From Streptomyces sp. SCSIO 75703 (GTDB lineage Bacteria; Actinomycetota; Actinomycetes; Streptomycetales; Streptomycetaceae), in contig NZ_CP144555.1 of the NCBI RefSeq assembly GCF_036607905.1, forward strand, positions 4,278,001-4,342,000: a stretch of DNA of 64,000 bases. Direction: 5' to 3'. How positions within the stretch are numbered: position 1 is the stretch's first letter; every line of letters starts with the position of its first letter. A program made the translations under genes and the position numbers. This document shows positions 27,842 to 36,888 of this stretch, one piece after another. Below the pieces are notes generated by a model that had not been told where the DNA came from, searched no databases, and was given only the letters and a program-made list of their open reading frames with translations.

Positions 27842-29383
27842 TCAGCCGCCGACCCGCGCCAGTACCTCGCCGGTCTCCTCGCTCCAGGCCACCACCACGG
27901 CCTCCTCGGGCACCGCCCGCCAGCGCGTCAGCAGCAGCCACCGCACGTGGTAGCGACGGGCGACGGCCTCGCGCTCGTCCCGGGTCGAGGAGGGAGCGAG
28001 GTACGCCGCCACGTCGGCCACCCGCCGCCCGCGCTCCCGCTCGTCCAGCGACGGGTCCGGCCAGGCGGGCGCCGCCAGGTTCGGCCCGTACCCGGCGATG
28101 GCGTGCCCGGCGTAGTAGCCGTCGGTGATCACGACCTCGCCGGGGCCGATGTGCCGCGCCGCCCAGGCGTACTGCGGCCACCGCGGCGGCTGCGCGAAAC
28201 CGGCCGGGACCACCGCGCCCGCCTGGACGGTGAGGAGGCCGGCGAGCGCCCCCGCCGCCGCCGTCCAGCCCAGCGCCCGCCGCCGGCGCCCCCACGGCCG
28301 GGGCTCCGCCAGCTCCACCGCCAGCGCGAACTGCGGCGGCACCAGCGTGAGTCCGAGGATGCGCCCGTAGGTGTAGTGGCCGCTGAACCAGCCGTACGCC
28401 ACCACCGCGCACTCCAGCGCGAACATCAGCACCAGCGGGTCCCGCGCCGAGCGGCGCCCGCGCAGCCACAGCGCGGGCAGCCCCAGCAGCGCCAGCCAGA
28501 ACTGCCCCGGCAGGTCCGCGTAGAGCACCCGGTGGATGCCGTCCACGCTCCCGTCGCCGGTCAGCGCGAACACGTCGAAGTACGGCCAGCACGCCGCCGT
28601 CGCCGCCGCGGTGCCGCCGGTCAGCGCCCACCGCCCCGCGACCGCGCCCCGCCACCCGCGCTGCCCGCCGGCCACCAGCGCCACCGCGCCCAGCGCCGAG
28701 GCCACCGACGTGATCGGGTGGACCAGCAGGACCAGCCCGTACAGCACGCCGAGGCCCGCGTACCCGGTGAGCCCGCGCAGCCCGTCGGGTCCCACGTAGC
28801 GCACCCGGCGGGCGTCGAGCGCCCGCGCCCCGGTCAGCGCCCAGGCCCAGAAGGTGAGCCCGATGGCGAAGGCCGAGGGGTAGCCCAGGTTGCCGGTCAT
28901 CGACATCAGCCCGAGGTACCCGCTCCACCAGGCCCGCTCGGTGCCCCACAGCAGCGTCATCGCGCCCAGCGCCAGCACCGGCGCCCACGGCCGGGGCGAC
29001 AGCACGCGCACGAAGCGGTTGAGGCCGGTCAGCAGCACCAGCAGGTTCAGCGGGCCGGCGAGCCGCACCACCTCCCAGCCGCCCAGCCCGGTCAGCCGGG
29101 CGAAGGCGCCCTGCGCGACGGCGTACGGCGAGTAGTAAGCGCTGCCCGCCCCCGGCAGGTCGGCCATCGGGTGCCGGGGGTGCAGGAGGGACGCCTTCAG
29201 CCGCTCCACCACGGCGGCGTGCTGCCCCGCGTCACAGCACAGCGGCACCCGCCAGTACGCGAGGGTCATCACGAGGAAGAACAGGAACCCGGCGGCCTGG
29301 TACGGGGTGGGGCGCCAGGAGCGGCCCCCGCGCAGCGCCGAGGCGCCGCGCACGGACTGCCGGGTGAGGACGCCGGCGCTCAC
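27842..29383 (-). CDS. Polytopic membrane protein of the glycopolymer locus (paralogue of the protein at 17331-18854)
   Basis: This 513-residue protein has about ten membrane segments and a C-terminal soluble domain of about 120 residues. It shares with its paralogue the loop HAAVVERLKASLLHPRHPM followed by YYSPY, the segment LLWGTERAWWSGYLGL, the tract VDGIHRVLYADLPGQFWL and the C-terminal RYHVRWLLLTR. GEVVITDGYYAGHAIAGYGP occupies the place of GDVVMARVEPSRQIPAYG. I infer a GT-C-like sugar transferase or polymer-handling membrane protein; no characterised relative is recognised. Start GTG 29383. The gap of 142 bp to the upstream gene could hold its own promoter. Confidence 0.65.
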   Translation of the reverse strand: MSAGVLTRQSVRGASALRGGRSWRPTPYQAAGFLFFLVMTLAYWRVPLCCDAGQHAAVVERLKASLLHPRHPMADLPGAGSAYYSPYAVAQGAFARLTGLGGWEVVRLAGPLNLLVLLTGLNRFVRVLSPRPWAPVLALGAMTLLWGTERAWWSGYLGLMSMTGNLGYPSAFAIGLTFWAWALTGARALDARRVRYVGPDGLRGLTGYAGLGVLYGLVLLVHPITSVASALGAVALVAGGQRGWRGAVAGRWALTGGTAAATAACWPYFDVFALTGDGSVDGIHRVLYADLPGQFWLALLGLPALWLRGRRSARDPLVLMFALECAVVAYGWFSGHYTYGRILGLTLVPPQFALAVELAEPRPWGRRRRALGWTAAAGALAGLLTVQAGAVVPAGFAQPPRWPQYAWAARHIGPGEVVITDGYYAGHAIAGYGPNLAAPAWPDPSLDERERGRRVADVAAYLAPSSTRDEREAVARRYHVRWLLLTRWRAVPEEAVVVAWSEETGEVLARVGG

Positions 29384-29525
29384 GGGATGATCGAGGACGG
29401 GGACATGCAGGACATTTGGCGTATGTTCCCGATGCCGTCAAAGACATGACGTCAGATCACCTGATCGGGTGAGAGGTCGTTGTCGAAGGGGGACGGTCGC
29501 CCCGGGACCGTCCGGGGCGAACACG

Positions 29526-30803
29526 TCAGCCCGTGGCCGCGGCCCGGTCCCGACGGCCCTGCCCCGGCAGCGGCACGCGCGCGTGGACCACCGGCTCCAG
29601 CAGCAGCGGCAGACCCACCACCGGCAGCAGCCAGGCCAGCACGATCAGCCGCTCGCCCCAGATGGTGATGTCCGGGTGGCCGGCCTGGGTGAGCACCCCG
29701 GTGAACGCCGCCGCGACGAGGAACACGCCGACGGTCCCGCCGCGCCGCAGCGCGCCCCACGCCCCGGCGGCCAGCGCCGCCACGAACAGCGGCTGCCACG
29801 CCTGCCGGCGCAGCCACTCCACCCAGAAGTTGCCCTGCAACTGCCAGAACTCCCGCCAGGGGTGCTCGCGGTCCGGCAGGGCGAAGTGCTGGGTCAGCAG
29901 GTCCTGGAGGCTGTCCATCTCCGAGGGGTAGTGCAGCAGCCGGGTCAGCGCCATGGTGCACAGCACCCCGGCCGCCCCCAGCGCCCCGACGGCGAGGACG
30001 TCCCGGTCCGGAGCCTCGCCCCGCGCGCGCCGCCGCAGCGAGACCAGCACGGCCGCCGCCGCCAGGCACAGCCCCAGGAACAGCGCCTGGGAGTGCTTGA
30101 CGGCGAACAGCGCGGGCAGCGACCCGCCGACGAGCAGCAGACCGGCCCGCCGCCGGCCCGCCCGCAGCACCAGGGCGCACCCCCACACCGCCGCCAGGGT
30201 GAGCGCCATCAGCAGGCCCTCGGTCATCGGGCGCATCGCGGTCGTCCCGCTCGGCAGCACGTAGTACAGCACCTGCCCGGCCAGGGCCAGGGGCACCGAC
30301 ACGGACAGGGTGCGCAGGATCAGGAAGACGAGGACACCGCCCGTCACCGTGATCGCCACGCTCGCCGCCCACACGCCCCACGTCACGCCGAACGCGGCGA
30401 TGAACGGCACCAGCACCGCCGGATAGCCGGGCCGGACCTCGAAGATCCGCATGAAGCGCTCCGACATGTACGGCGCCGTGTGCCCGGCCGTCTGACCGGC
30501 CGCCAGCCGCGGCTCCACGTGACGCCACTCCCGCTCCCGGCACGTGTCCGTCACCTGCCGGGTGGGGTCGGCCCGGTGGAACCGCACCACGTCCACGCTC
30601 TGGTCGCGCCGGGCGACCGACGCCTTGCCCGCGCAGACGTAGTCGATGGTGGCCGAGGCCGCCCCCCGCTTGCTCTCCCCGCTCAGACTGAGGGCGTACG
30701 AGAGGTAGTTCCGGGTGTCGGGCGTGTCCCGGCCGGTGACGTTCGCCAGTTGGAGCACGGCGAACAGCGCGGCCAGGACCAGCACCCAGGTGCGCGGCCT
30801 CAC
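29526..30803 (-). CDS. Third polytopic membrane protein of the locus (GT-C-like, function unknown)
   Basis: This 425-residue protein begins with a membrane segment (WVLVLAALFAVLQLANVTG), then a long extracytoplasmic loop (about 30-115) with RDTPDTRNYLSYALSL and Cys residues (DYVCAGKASV, DTCRERE) that could form a disulfide. About eight more membrane segments follow. The first loop's Asp residues again recall GT-C enzymes. The GTG start at 30803 overlaps the stop of the upstream TagF-like gene in a GTGA and has no ribosome binding site of its own, so it depends on coupling. It is last in a three-gene run with two GT2/TagF fusions. Confidence 0.65.
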   Translation of the reverse strand: MRPRTWVLVLAALFAVLQLANVTGRDTPDTRNYLSYALSLSGESKRGAASATIDYVCAGKASVARRDQSVDVVRFHRADPTRQVTDTCREREWRHVEPRLAAGQTAGHTAPYMSERFMRIFEVRPGYPAVLVPFIAAFGVTWGVWAASVAITVTGGVLVFLILRTLSVSVPLALAGQVLYYVLPSGTTAMRPMTEGLLMALTLAAVWGCALVLRAGRRRAGLLLVGGSLPALFAVKHSQALFLGLCLAAAAVLVSLRRRARGEAPDRDVLAVGALGAAGVLCTMALTRLLHYPSEMDSLQDLLTQHFALPDREHPWREFWQLQGNFWVEWLRRQAWQPLFVAALAAGAWGALRRGGTVGVFLVAAAFTGVLTQAGHPDITIWGERLIVLAWLLPVVGLPLLLEPVVHARVPLPGQGRRDRAAATG

Positions 30804-33022
30804 GAAGAGGCGAGCAGGTCGCTGTCGGCGGGCACGGACCGGGCCACGGGCACCGAGACCGCGGGAGCGGGCATCGACTCGCCCAGCAGCAGCGTGCGCA
30901 CCACGCGCTCGGCGGCCCGGCCGTCGTCGAACTCGCAGAACCGCTCCCGGAACGCCGACCGCAGCCGCCGCGACTCCGCGTCCCGCCAGCTCCCCGAGAC
31001 CAGCACCTCGGACAGCTCCCGCTCGGTGCGGGTCACGGGGCCCGGCGACTCGGCGGTGATGTCGAAGTAGGCGCCCCGGCTCGCCGCGTAGGCGCCCCAG
31101 TCGTCGGCGTGGATCACGATCGGCCGGTCCAGCAGCGCGTAGTCGAACATCAGGGCCGAGTAGTCGGTCACCAGGACGTCCGAGGCGAGCATCAGGTCCT
31201 CGACGTGCGGTTCGTCCGTGGCGTCGATCAGCACGCCCCGGCGGTGCAGGTCGGCCAGGCCCATGCCGCGGGCGGGACCGGTGGCGAGCGAGGGGTGCAG
31301 GCGGACCACCAGCGTGTGGTCCTCGCCGAGGGCGGCGGCGAGCTTCGCCAGGTCGACCCGGTCGACATGGCCGCCGCGCCGGTACTCGCGGCGGGTCGGC
31401 GCGTACAGCACCACCGTCTTCCCGGCCGGGACGCCGAGCCGCTCGCGCACCCGGGCGCCCTCCTCCGCTCCGGCGGCGACCAGCCGGTCGTTGCGCGGGC
31501 TGCCGGTGCGCACGGAGGTGAACCCGCAGGGGTAGGCCCGCTCCCACACCAGCTCCGAGTGCCGGTTGGCGACCAGGCTGTAGTCCCAGCGGTCGGCGCG
31601 GCGCAGCATCTGCGGCACGTCCACCCGGTGCCGGGCGCCCGGCTTGCCCAGGAGGTCGGCGCCCATGTACTTGAGCGGTGTGCCCTGGTGGGTGTGGATG
31701 TGCACGCTGCCGGGGCGCTTGGTGAGGCTGTTGGGCCAGTTGACGTTGTTGACGAAGAACGTGGCCCGCTCCGTCACCCGGCGGTAGGCCGAACTGCCCA
31801 GCAGCACGTGCTCGGTGCCGGGCGGCAGCAGCTCGGCCTCCTGCTTGCTGCGCACCACCCACACCCCGCGGAGCTGCGGGGCGATCTCCCTGGCCTTGTG
31901 GTAGATCGCGGCCGGGTCGCCGAGCACGCCGCGGTGGCGGAACGCCGAGTACACCACGAGGTTCGGGTCCAGCGGACGGCGGTTGTTCACCGCGGCCCGG
32001 ACCCGGCCGACCCGCCGGATCGCCGCCGTACGGGTCTTCCTGGCCCGCCGCACCACCGTCTTCCTGGTCTGCGCCGAGCGGCGGCCGAGCCGGTAGGAGG
32101 CCCAGCTCCCCTCCAGCACCCGCAGCTCCGGCGGGACCGTCGCGCCCTCGGGCCGGAACTCGCGGAACATCTCCGCGGTGCGCTGGAAGAACTCGGGCTT
32201 GTCGGACGGCGGCAGCCGGTCCGGCTTGGCCAGGATGTCCAGGCAGTGCTCGCCCATCTTGGCGTGCAGGAACGGCCGCCAGTGCGCCAGGTGCGGGCGC
32301 TCGTCGAGGAACGCGAAGACCCGCGCGTACTGGTCGTGTACGTCGAAGTGCTTGCGGCTGGTGGTGGAGAGGATGTTGCCCTGGCGGCGCTGGCGGTAGT
32401 ACAGGCAGATGCGGTCCAGGGTGGCGATCCGCTCGGCGCTGAACATCACCGGGAAGGTCCACGGCGTGTCCTCGTAGTAGCCGGGCGGGAAGGCGAAGCC
32501 CTCGCGCTCGACGAAGTCGCGCCGGTAGACCTTGTTCCAGACCACCATGAGGAGGTCCATGATCTCCGGCTGCTCGGCCGCCGTGAACGTTTCGCCGGCG
32601 GTCTCCGCGAGGACCCGCGCGAGCGCGTTGCGCCGGGTCCCGCCCCACCAGTAGGTGCGCGCGTAGTCGAAGACCAGCACGTCCGGGTCGTCCGCCTCGT
32701 CGAGCCGGTCGGCCATGGCGGCGAGCGCGCCCGGGGTCAGCGTGTCGTCGCTGTCCAGGAAGAACAGGTAGTCGCCGGTGGCCAGCGGCATGCCCGCGTT
32801 GCGGGCGCGGCCCAGGCCGACGTTCTCCTCCAGGTGCAGCACGCGCAGCCGGTCGTCGCGGGCCGCGTACTCGTCCAGGATCGCGCCGCAGCCGTCGGGC
32901 GAGCAGTCGTTGACGGCGATGACCTCGATGTCCCGGTAGGACTGGCCGAGGACCGAGTCGAGGCACTCGCGCAGGAAGCCCTGCACCTTGAAGCAGGGGA
33001 GGATGATGCTGAAGCGGGGCAC
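30800..33022 (-). CDS. Bifunctional GT2 / TagF-like transferase with variant catalytic motif
   Basis: This 740-residue fusion has an N-terminal GT2 domain (about 1-230; SIILPCFKVQGFLRECLDSV, IEVIAVNDCSPDG, metal-binding FFLDSDDT) and a C-terminal TagF-like domain (about 360-715). TagF motifs are YAPTRREY, VRLHPSL and TDYSALMFDYALLDRP. The motif normally HGTPLK reads HQGTPLK with HTHQ before it, so the usual first catalytic His is Gln, with a His one residue earlier. It probably extends a polymer with polyol-phosphate and a sugar, though the variant motif may change donor use. GTG 33022 follows the upstream gene by 7 bp; the ribosome binding site TAGGAG lies inside the end of that gene. Confidence 0.85.
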   Translation of the reverse strand: MPRFSIILPCFKVQGFLRECLDSVLGQSYRDIEVIAVNDCSPDGCGAILDEYAARDDRLRVLHLEENVGLGRARNAGMPLATGDYLFFLDSDDTLTPGALAAMADRLDEADDPDVLVFDYARTYWWGGTRRNALARVLAETAGETFTAAEQPEIMDLLMVVWNKVYRRDFVEREGFAFPPGYYEDTPWTFPVMFSAERIATLDRICLYYRQRRQGNILSTTSRKHFDVHDQYARVFAFLDERPHLAHWRPFLHAKMGEHCLDILAKPDRLPPSDKPEFFQRTAEMFREFRPEGATVPPELRVLEGSWASYRLGRRSAQTRKTVVRRARKTRTAAIRRVGRVRAAVNNRRPLDPNLVVYSAFRHRGVLGDPAAIYHKAREIAPQLRGVWVVRSKQEAELLPPGTEHVLLGSSAYRRVTERATFFVNNVNWPNSLTKRPGSVHIHTHQGTPLKYMGADLLGKPGARHRVDVPQMLRRADRWDYSLVANRHSELVWERAYPCGFTSVRTGSPRNDRLVAAGAEEGARVRERLGVPAGKTVVLYAPTRREYRRGGHVDRVDLAKLAAALGEDHTLVVRLHPSLATGPARGMGLADLHRRGVLIDATDEPHVEDLMLASDVLVTDYSALMFDYALLDRPIVIHADDWGAYAASRGAYFDITAESPGPVTRTERELSEVLVSGSWRDAESRRLRSAFRERFCEFDDGRAAERVVRTLLLGESMPAPAVSVPVARSVPADSDLLASS

Positions 33023-33029
33023 TGCGGGG

Positions 33030-35234
33030 TCAGCTCCTAACGAGGGTGGCGGCGGGGGCCGGGACGCGGTCGGCGAGCGGGATCACGGACGGGATCGCCT
33101 CCGGCGGCTCACCGAGCAGCACCCGGCGCACGACGCGCTCGGCGGCGTGCCCGTCGTCGAACTCGCAGAACCGTTCCCGGAAGGCCGCGCGCAGGGCCGT
33201 CGCCCCGGCGTCCGTGTACGAGCCGTCCGCGAAGACCCGGGCCAGCTCCTCAGGGGTGCGCGCCACCCGGCCGGGCGGCGCCTCCATCAGGTCGAAGTAG
33301 ACGCCGCGCGTCTCCCGGTAGATCTCCCAGTCGTCGGCGTAGACGACGATCGGCCGGTCGAGGTTGGCGTAGTCGAACATGATCGACGAGTAGTCGGTGA
33401 TCAGCGCGTCGGCGGCCAGGCACACGTCCTCGGAGGAGCGGTGCGAGGTGACGTCGATGATCCGGCCGCTGCCGCGGGCCCCGCCCCGGTCGTAGAAGTA
33501 GTGGGCGCGCAGCAGCACCACCACGTCCTCGCCGGCCGCCTCGCAGAACGCCTCCAGGTCCAGCGCGCCCGCGCCGAACCCGGTCTCGTAGTCGCGGTGC
33601 GTGGGCGCGTACAGGACGGCCGTCTTGCCCTCCGGCACGCCCAGTTCGCGGCGCACGCGGGCCACGTCCTCGGCGGTCGCCGTGTAGTAGACGTCGTTGC
33701 GGGGGTAGCCGTACTCCAGGTGCTCGTAGGAGCCGGGGAAGGCGCGCTCCCACATCTGGGTGGAGTGGCTGTTGGAGGAGAGGTTGTAGTCCCAGCGGTC
33801 CACGCGGCCCAGCAGCTTGCCGAAGCTGCCGCTGTTCGCGGCCACCACCGGGTACGTCGACTGGTCGACGCCCATCGTCTTCAGCGGCGTGCCGTGCTGT
33901 GTCTGCAGGTGGACGCTGCCGGGCCGCTTGACGACCTCCTCGGCGAAGTTGGCGTTGTTGATCAGGTACGTGGCGCGGGCCAGCACCTCCCAGTAGCGGG
34001 CGCTGCCGATGACGGCGAAGTCGACGCCCTCGGGCATGGTGTGCGCCTGGTCGGCCTCGACCAGGAACACCGAGCGCAGGTGCGGGGCGAGTTCCCTGGC
34101 CTTGGCGTGGATCGCGGCCGGGTTGCAGGCGTAGCCGCGGCCCCAGTAGGCGCAGTACACGGCGAGGTGGGGGTCCAGCGGGCGGCGCAGGTGGCGGCGG
34201 TAGCCCATGGGGGTGCGCGACCCCCGCGGACGCGGCAGGGAGACGCGGGCGCCGCTCTCCTCCTCCGCGCCGCCGGCGCGCAGCGCGCGGAAGGCGGTGT
34301 ACGAGCCGGAGGCCAGCATCCGGTACTGCGAGCCGGCGCGGCCGGCCGGCGGGCGGAAACCCGCGGGGCGGTGGCGCCGGTAGAGGCGGCTCGCCCGGTG
34401 GAAGAAGGCCCGGCGCCCCCCGGTCAGCAGCTTCGGGTGGGCGGCCGTGCGCAGGATCTCCGCGAAGAGCTGCTCGAACAGCGGGCGGCGCCGCTCCTCC
34501 GGCAGGCCCTTCTCGGCGGCGTGCGTGAGCGCCAGTTCGGCCTGGTCCAGCAGTTCGGCGTGGTGCTCGCCGGGCTGCTCCAGCCGGCTGCCCTGGCGCC
34601 GCTCCTGGTGCCTGACCACCACGGAGCGCAGGACGGCCACCCGCTCGGCCTCCGCGGCGACCCGCGCGCCGAAACCGATGTCCGTGAAGTACCCGTCGGG
34701 GAAGACCAGACCGCGCTCGTCGAGGAAGGCACGGCGGTGGACCGCGCTCCAGGCGGGCAGCGTCACACCGGTCAGCCGCGGCGCCCGGTCCGGGGTGAAC
34801 GCCCCCTCCGGCGCCTCGGCGAGCAGGGCCGCCGCCGGGTTGACCGGATCGCCCTCCCACCAGGGCACCCGCTCGTGCTCCGTGTAGAGGACGTCGACGC
34901 CGCCGGTGTCGGCGAGCCGTGCCTCCACCGCGGCGAGCGCGCCCGGGGCCAGCGTGTCGTCCCCGTCGAGGAAGAGCAGGTACGCCCCCTGGGCCGCGGC
35001 GATCCCGGCGTTGCGGGCCCCGGCCAGCCCGGCCGACGGCGGCGAGTGCACGGGCCTGACCCGTGAGTCCCGCCCGGCGAGGCCGGTCGCGACGTCCGCC
35101 GCGGCGCTGTCCGGCCCGTCGCAGACCGGGATCAGCTCGAAGTCCGTGAAGGACTGGGCTAGGACGGAATCCAACGCCTGGGACAGCCGGCCCGCGACCC
35201 CATGGGACGGAACGACGATGCTGAAGCGGGGCAT
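33030..35234 (-). CDS. Bifunctional GT2 / TagF-like transferase
   Basis: This 734-residue fusion has a GT2 domain (SIVVPSHGVAGRLSQALDSVL, FELIPVCDGPDSAA, metal-binding FLDGDDTL) and an intact TagF domain (QHGTPLK, SNSHSTQMW, GYPRNDVY, YAPTHRDY, LRAHYF, TDYSSIMFDYANLDRP). Its TagF half is closest to that of the protein at 20619-22823, including a 41-bp identical DNA stretch. Start ATG 35234 (MPRFSIVVP) is preceded by a modest AAAGAG. It heads a run of three genes with almost no gaps. Proposed role: assembling a sugar-polyol-phosphate repeat at the cytoplasmic membrane face before export by the TagGH-type transporter. Confidence 0.88.
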   Translation of the reverse strand: MPRFSIVVPSHGVAGRLSQALDSVLAQSFTDFELIPVCDGPDSAAADVATGLAGRDSRVRPVHSPPSAGLAGARNAGIAAAQGAYLLFLDGDDTLAPGALAAVEARLADTGGVDVLYTEHERVPWWEGDPVNPAAALLAEAPEGAFTPDRAPRLTGVTLPAWSAVHRRAFLDERGLVFPDGYFTDIGFGARVAAEAERVAVLRSVVVRHQERRQGSRLEQPGEHHAELLDQAELALTHAAEKGLPEERRRPLFEQLFAEILRTAAHPKLLTGGRRAFFHRASRLYRRHRPAGFRPPAGRAGSQYRMLASGSYTAFRALRAGGAEEESGARVSLPRPRGSRTPMGYRRHLRRPLDPHLAVYCAYWGRGYACNPAAIHAKARELAPHLRSVFLVEADQAHTMPEGVDFAVIGSARYWEVLARATYLINNANFAEEVVKRPGSVHLQTQHGTPLKTMGVDQSTYPVVAANSGSFGKLLGRVDRWDYNLSSNSHSTQMWERAFPGSYEHLEYGYPRNDVYYTATAEDVARVRRELGVPEGKTAVLYAPTHRDYETGFGAGALDLEAFCEAAGEDVVVLLRAHYFYDRGGARGSGRIIDVTSHRSSEDVCLAADALITDYSSIMFDYANLDRPIVVYADDWEIYRETRGVYFDLMEAPPGRVARTPEELARVFADGSYTDAGATALRAAFRERFCEFDDGHAAERVVRRVLLGEPPEAIPSVIPLADRVPAPAATLVRS
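33346..33386. repeat. 41-bp exact repeat, copy 2 (inside GT2/TagF gene)
   Basis: Identical to 20932-20972, in the same orientation. Less exact similarity extends on both sides and to the related genes at 30.9-31.2 kb and 35.5-35.9 kb. Confidence 0.85.
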
Positions 35235-35309
35235 ACTGCTCTTTCTCTCGTTGTCCTGGTCCGCCGTGAGTCCTCCGCGGTCCGGACCGCCTGGCGGCCC
35301 GGACGACCG

Positions 35310-35334
35310 CCCGGCCGCCACGTGGGCGGCCGGG
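35310..35334 (-). terminator. Hairpin between the degenerate TagF gene and the fusion operon
   Basis: CCCGGCCGCC (35310-35319) pairs perfectly with GGCGGCCGGG (35325-35334) over a 5-nt loop, 60-84 bp downstream of the stop at 35394. It separates the degenerate TagF-like gene from the next operon. Confidence 0.6.
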
Positions 35335-35393
35335 AGGGGATGGGCCGCGAAGAGCTGCGGGGCAAGTGGACTCCCGGTGGACGGAAAGCCGAA

Positions 35394-36734
35394 TCAAAGG
35401 CTATCTGTGGTCCTGCGGGAACCCGCAGAGTGTGGCACGCGGGCGGAGGCACCGCGTCCAGAAAGGGCCGCGGCGGACCGGGCCGGGCGGCGCGCGGGGA
35501 GCGGTACGACCGGCGGAAGGTCCGTTTCCCCCAGCACGATGTGACGTACGACACGCTCGGCGGCGTGTCCGTCGTCGTACCGGCAGAACCGCTCGCGGAA
35601 CGCGGCCCGGAGCCGGGCGGACTCCGCTCCGTGCCACCGGCCCGAGGCGAGGAGGTCCGCCAGCCCGTCCTCGGTGCGCACCACCGGCCCCGGCGGGCGG
35701 GCCCGCACGGCGGCCCGTGCGGCGCGGACCGCGTCGTGCGCCGAGGGGACCTCCGGACCGTCCGGGCGGGCCCCCTCCTCCCCGGCCAGGACCACGATCG
35801 GGCGGTCCAGCACCGCGTAGTCGAACACCAGCGGCGAACCGTCGGTGACCAGGACGTCCGCGGCGAGCAGCAGCGACTCCACGCGCGGGTGCGCGGTCAC
35901 GTCCAGCAGCCGGGGATGGCGCGCGGGCGCGGGGACCGGCGCGGCGCCGCCCGGGGGCTCGGCGCGCAGCAGCACCGCGTGGCGCCGGCCGAGCCGGTCC
36001 AGCAGGCGCCCCAGGTCCGGGCCCGGCGGGCGGGCCGGGCGGGGCGCCCGGTACGCGGGCGCGTAGAGGATCGTGACCATGCCGCCGGGGATGCCGAGCG
36101 TCTGGCGCAGCCGGGCCACGTCCTCCTCGGTCGCCCGCAGCAGCGGGTCGGTGCGCGGCTGCCCGAACTCGGGGACCGGGCGGATCCGCCCGCGGGCGGG
36201 CACCGGGCGCGGGGAGAGCGGGATCACACCGTCCCGGACGCCGGTCCCGCGTGGCGGACGCCCGGGGACCGGCCCCCGGGCGGCGGCCGGGGCGGGCCCG
36301 GTGACGCCGAGCGGGGCGCCCGCGCCGGCCCTGACGACGATCTGGCCGCGCCGCCGCACCAGCCGGCCGTCGAGGTCGCTGCCGTGCACCAGGTAGCGGG
36401 AGCGGGCCAGCGCCGTCCAGTACGCCGCCGTGCCCGGGGTCAGACGCCGGGGGCCGGGCGGCAGGGCGTGGTGGTGCGCCGGGTCGGCGGCCCACGCGGT
36501 GCGGATGTGCGGGGCGACGGTGCGGAACGCCTGCTCCAGCGCCCCCGGATCGCCCCCGGCGCGTCCCCGGTCGGCGGCGAACAGGGCCCGGTCGGCGCGG
36601 AGCGGCAGGGTCCGCTGGAACCGGTAGTGCAGCCGCAGCGCCGGTCCGCGGACCGCGCGCAGCACTCCGGCCAGCGACCGCCGCACGGACGTCCGGACCA
36701 GGTGCGCGGGGGCGATGACACGGAACCGGGGCAC
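35394..36734 (-). CDS. Degenerate TagF-like protein, probable pseudoenzyme
   Basis: This 446-residue protein is aligned by eye with the TagF domains of its three neighbours and has no GT2 domain. Key motifs are changed: HGTPLK is GAGAPLG, YAPTHRDY is YAPAYRAPR, the VRAHYF/VRLHP histidine is Glu in LLRAEPPGG, and TDYSS is TDGSP. The frame and the family end (FRERFCRYDDGHAAERVV) are intact, so it is not a pseudogene in the ordinary sense. It is Arg/Pro/Gly-rich. GTG 36734 has GAGGGA about 8 bp upstream. A scaffold or regulatory subunit for the active transferases is one explanation; early decay is another. Confidence 0.75.
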   Translation of the reverse strand: MPRFRVIAPAHLVRTSVRRSLAGVLRAVRGPALRLHYRFQRTLPLRADRALFAADRGRAGGDPGALEQAFRTVAPHIRTAWAADPAHHHALPPGPRRLTPGTAAYWTALARSRYLVHGSDLDGRLVRRRGQIVVRAGAGAPLGVTGPAPAAARGPVPGRPPRGTGVRDGVIPLSPRPVPARGRIRPVPEFGQPRTDPLLRATEEDVARLRQTLGIPGGMVTILYAPAYRAPRPARPPGPDLGRLLDRLGRRHAVLLRAEPPGGAAPVPAPARHPRLLDVTAHPRVESLLLAADVLVTDGSPLVFDYAVLDRPIVVLAGEEGARPDGPEVPSAHDAVRAARAAVRARPPGPVVRTEDGLADLLASGRWHGAESARLRAAFRERFCRYDDGHAAERVVRHIVLGETDLPPVVPLPARRPARSAAALSGRGASARVPHSAGSRRTTDSL

Positions 36735-36837
36735 GGGGCATCCCTCACAGGAGCGGCGGGGGCGTTCGGCCCGGGAACGGCCGATGAACCGATTTGGTTA
36801 CGGCCGCCGCGGCATTCGGGGGTCCACCGGGCACGAC

Positions 36838-36869
36838 GAGGGGCGGACCGGAGACCCGGCCCGCCCCTC
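36838..36869 (-). terminator. Hairpin after the sugar ABC operon
   Basis: GAGGGGCGG (36838-36846) pairs with CCGCCCCTC (36861-36869), 20 bp downstream of the minus-strand stop at 36889. Inner CCGG/CCGG bases can extend the stem. Confidence 0.6.
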
Positions 36870-36888
36870 AAGGGTGATGTCGCGGCGC

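Noticed and set aside
36735..36741. ATG start at 36741 in another frame over the degenerate TagF gene
   Set aside because: That frame is an Arg/Pro/Ala-rich shadow. The frame from GTG 36734 preserves FDYAVLDRPIV and the family C-terminus.
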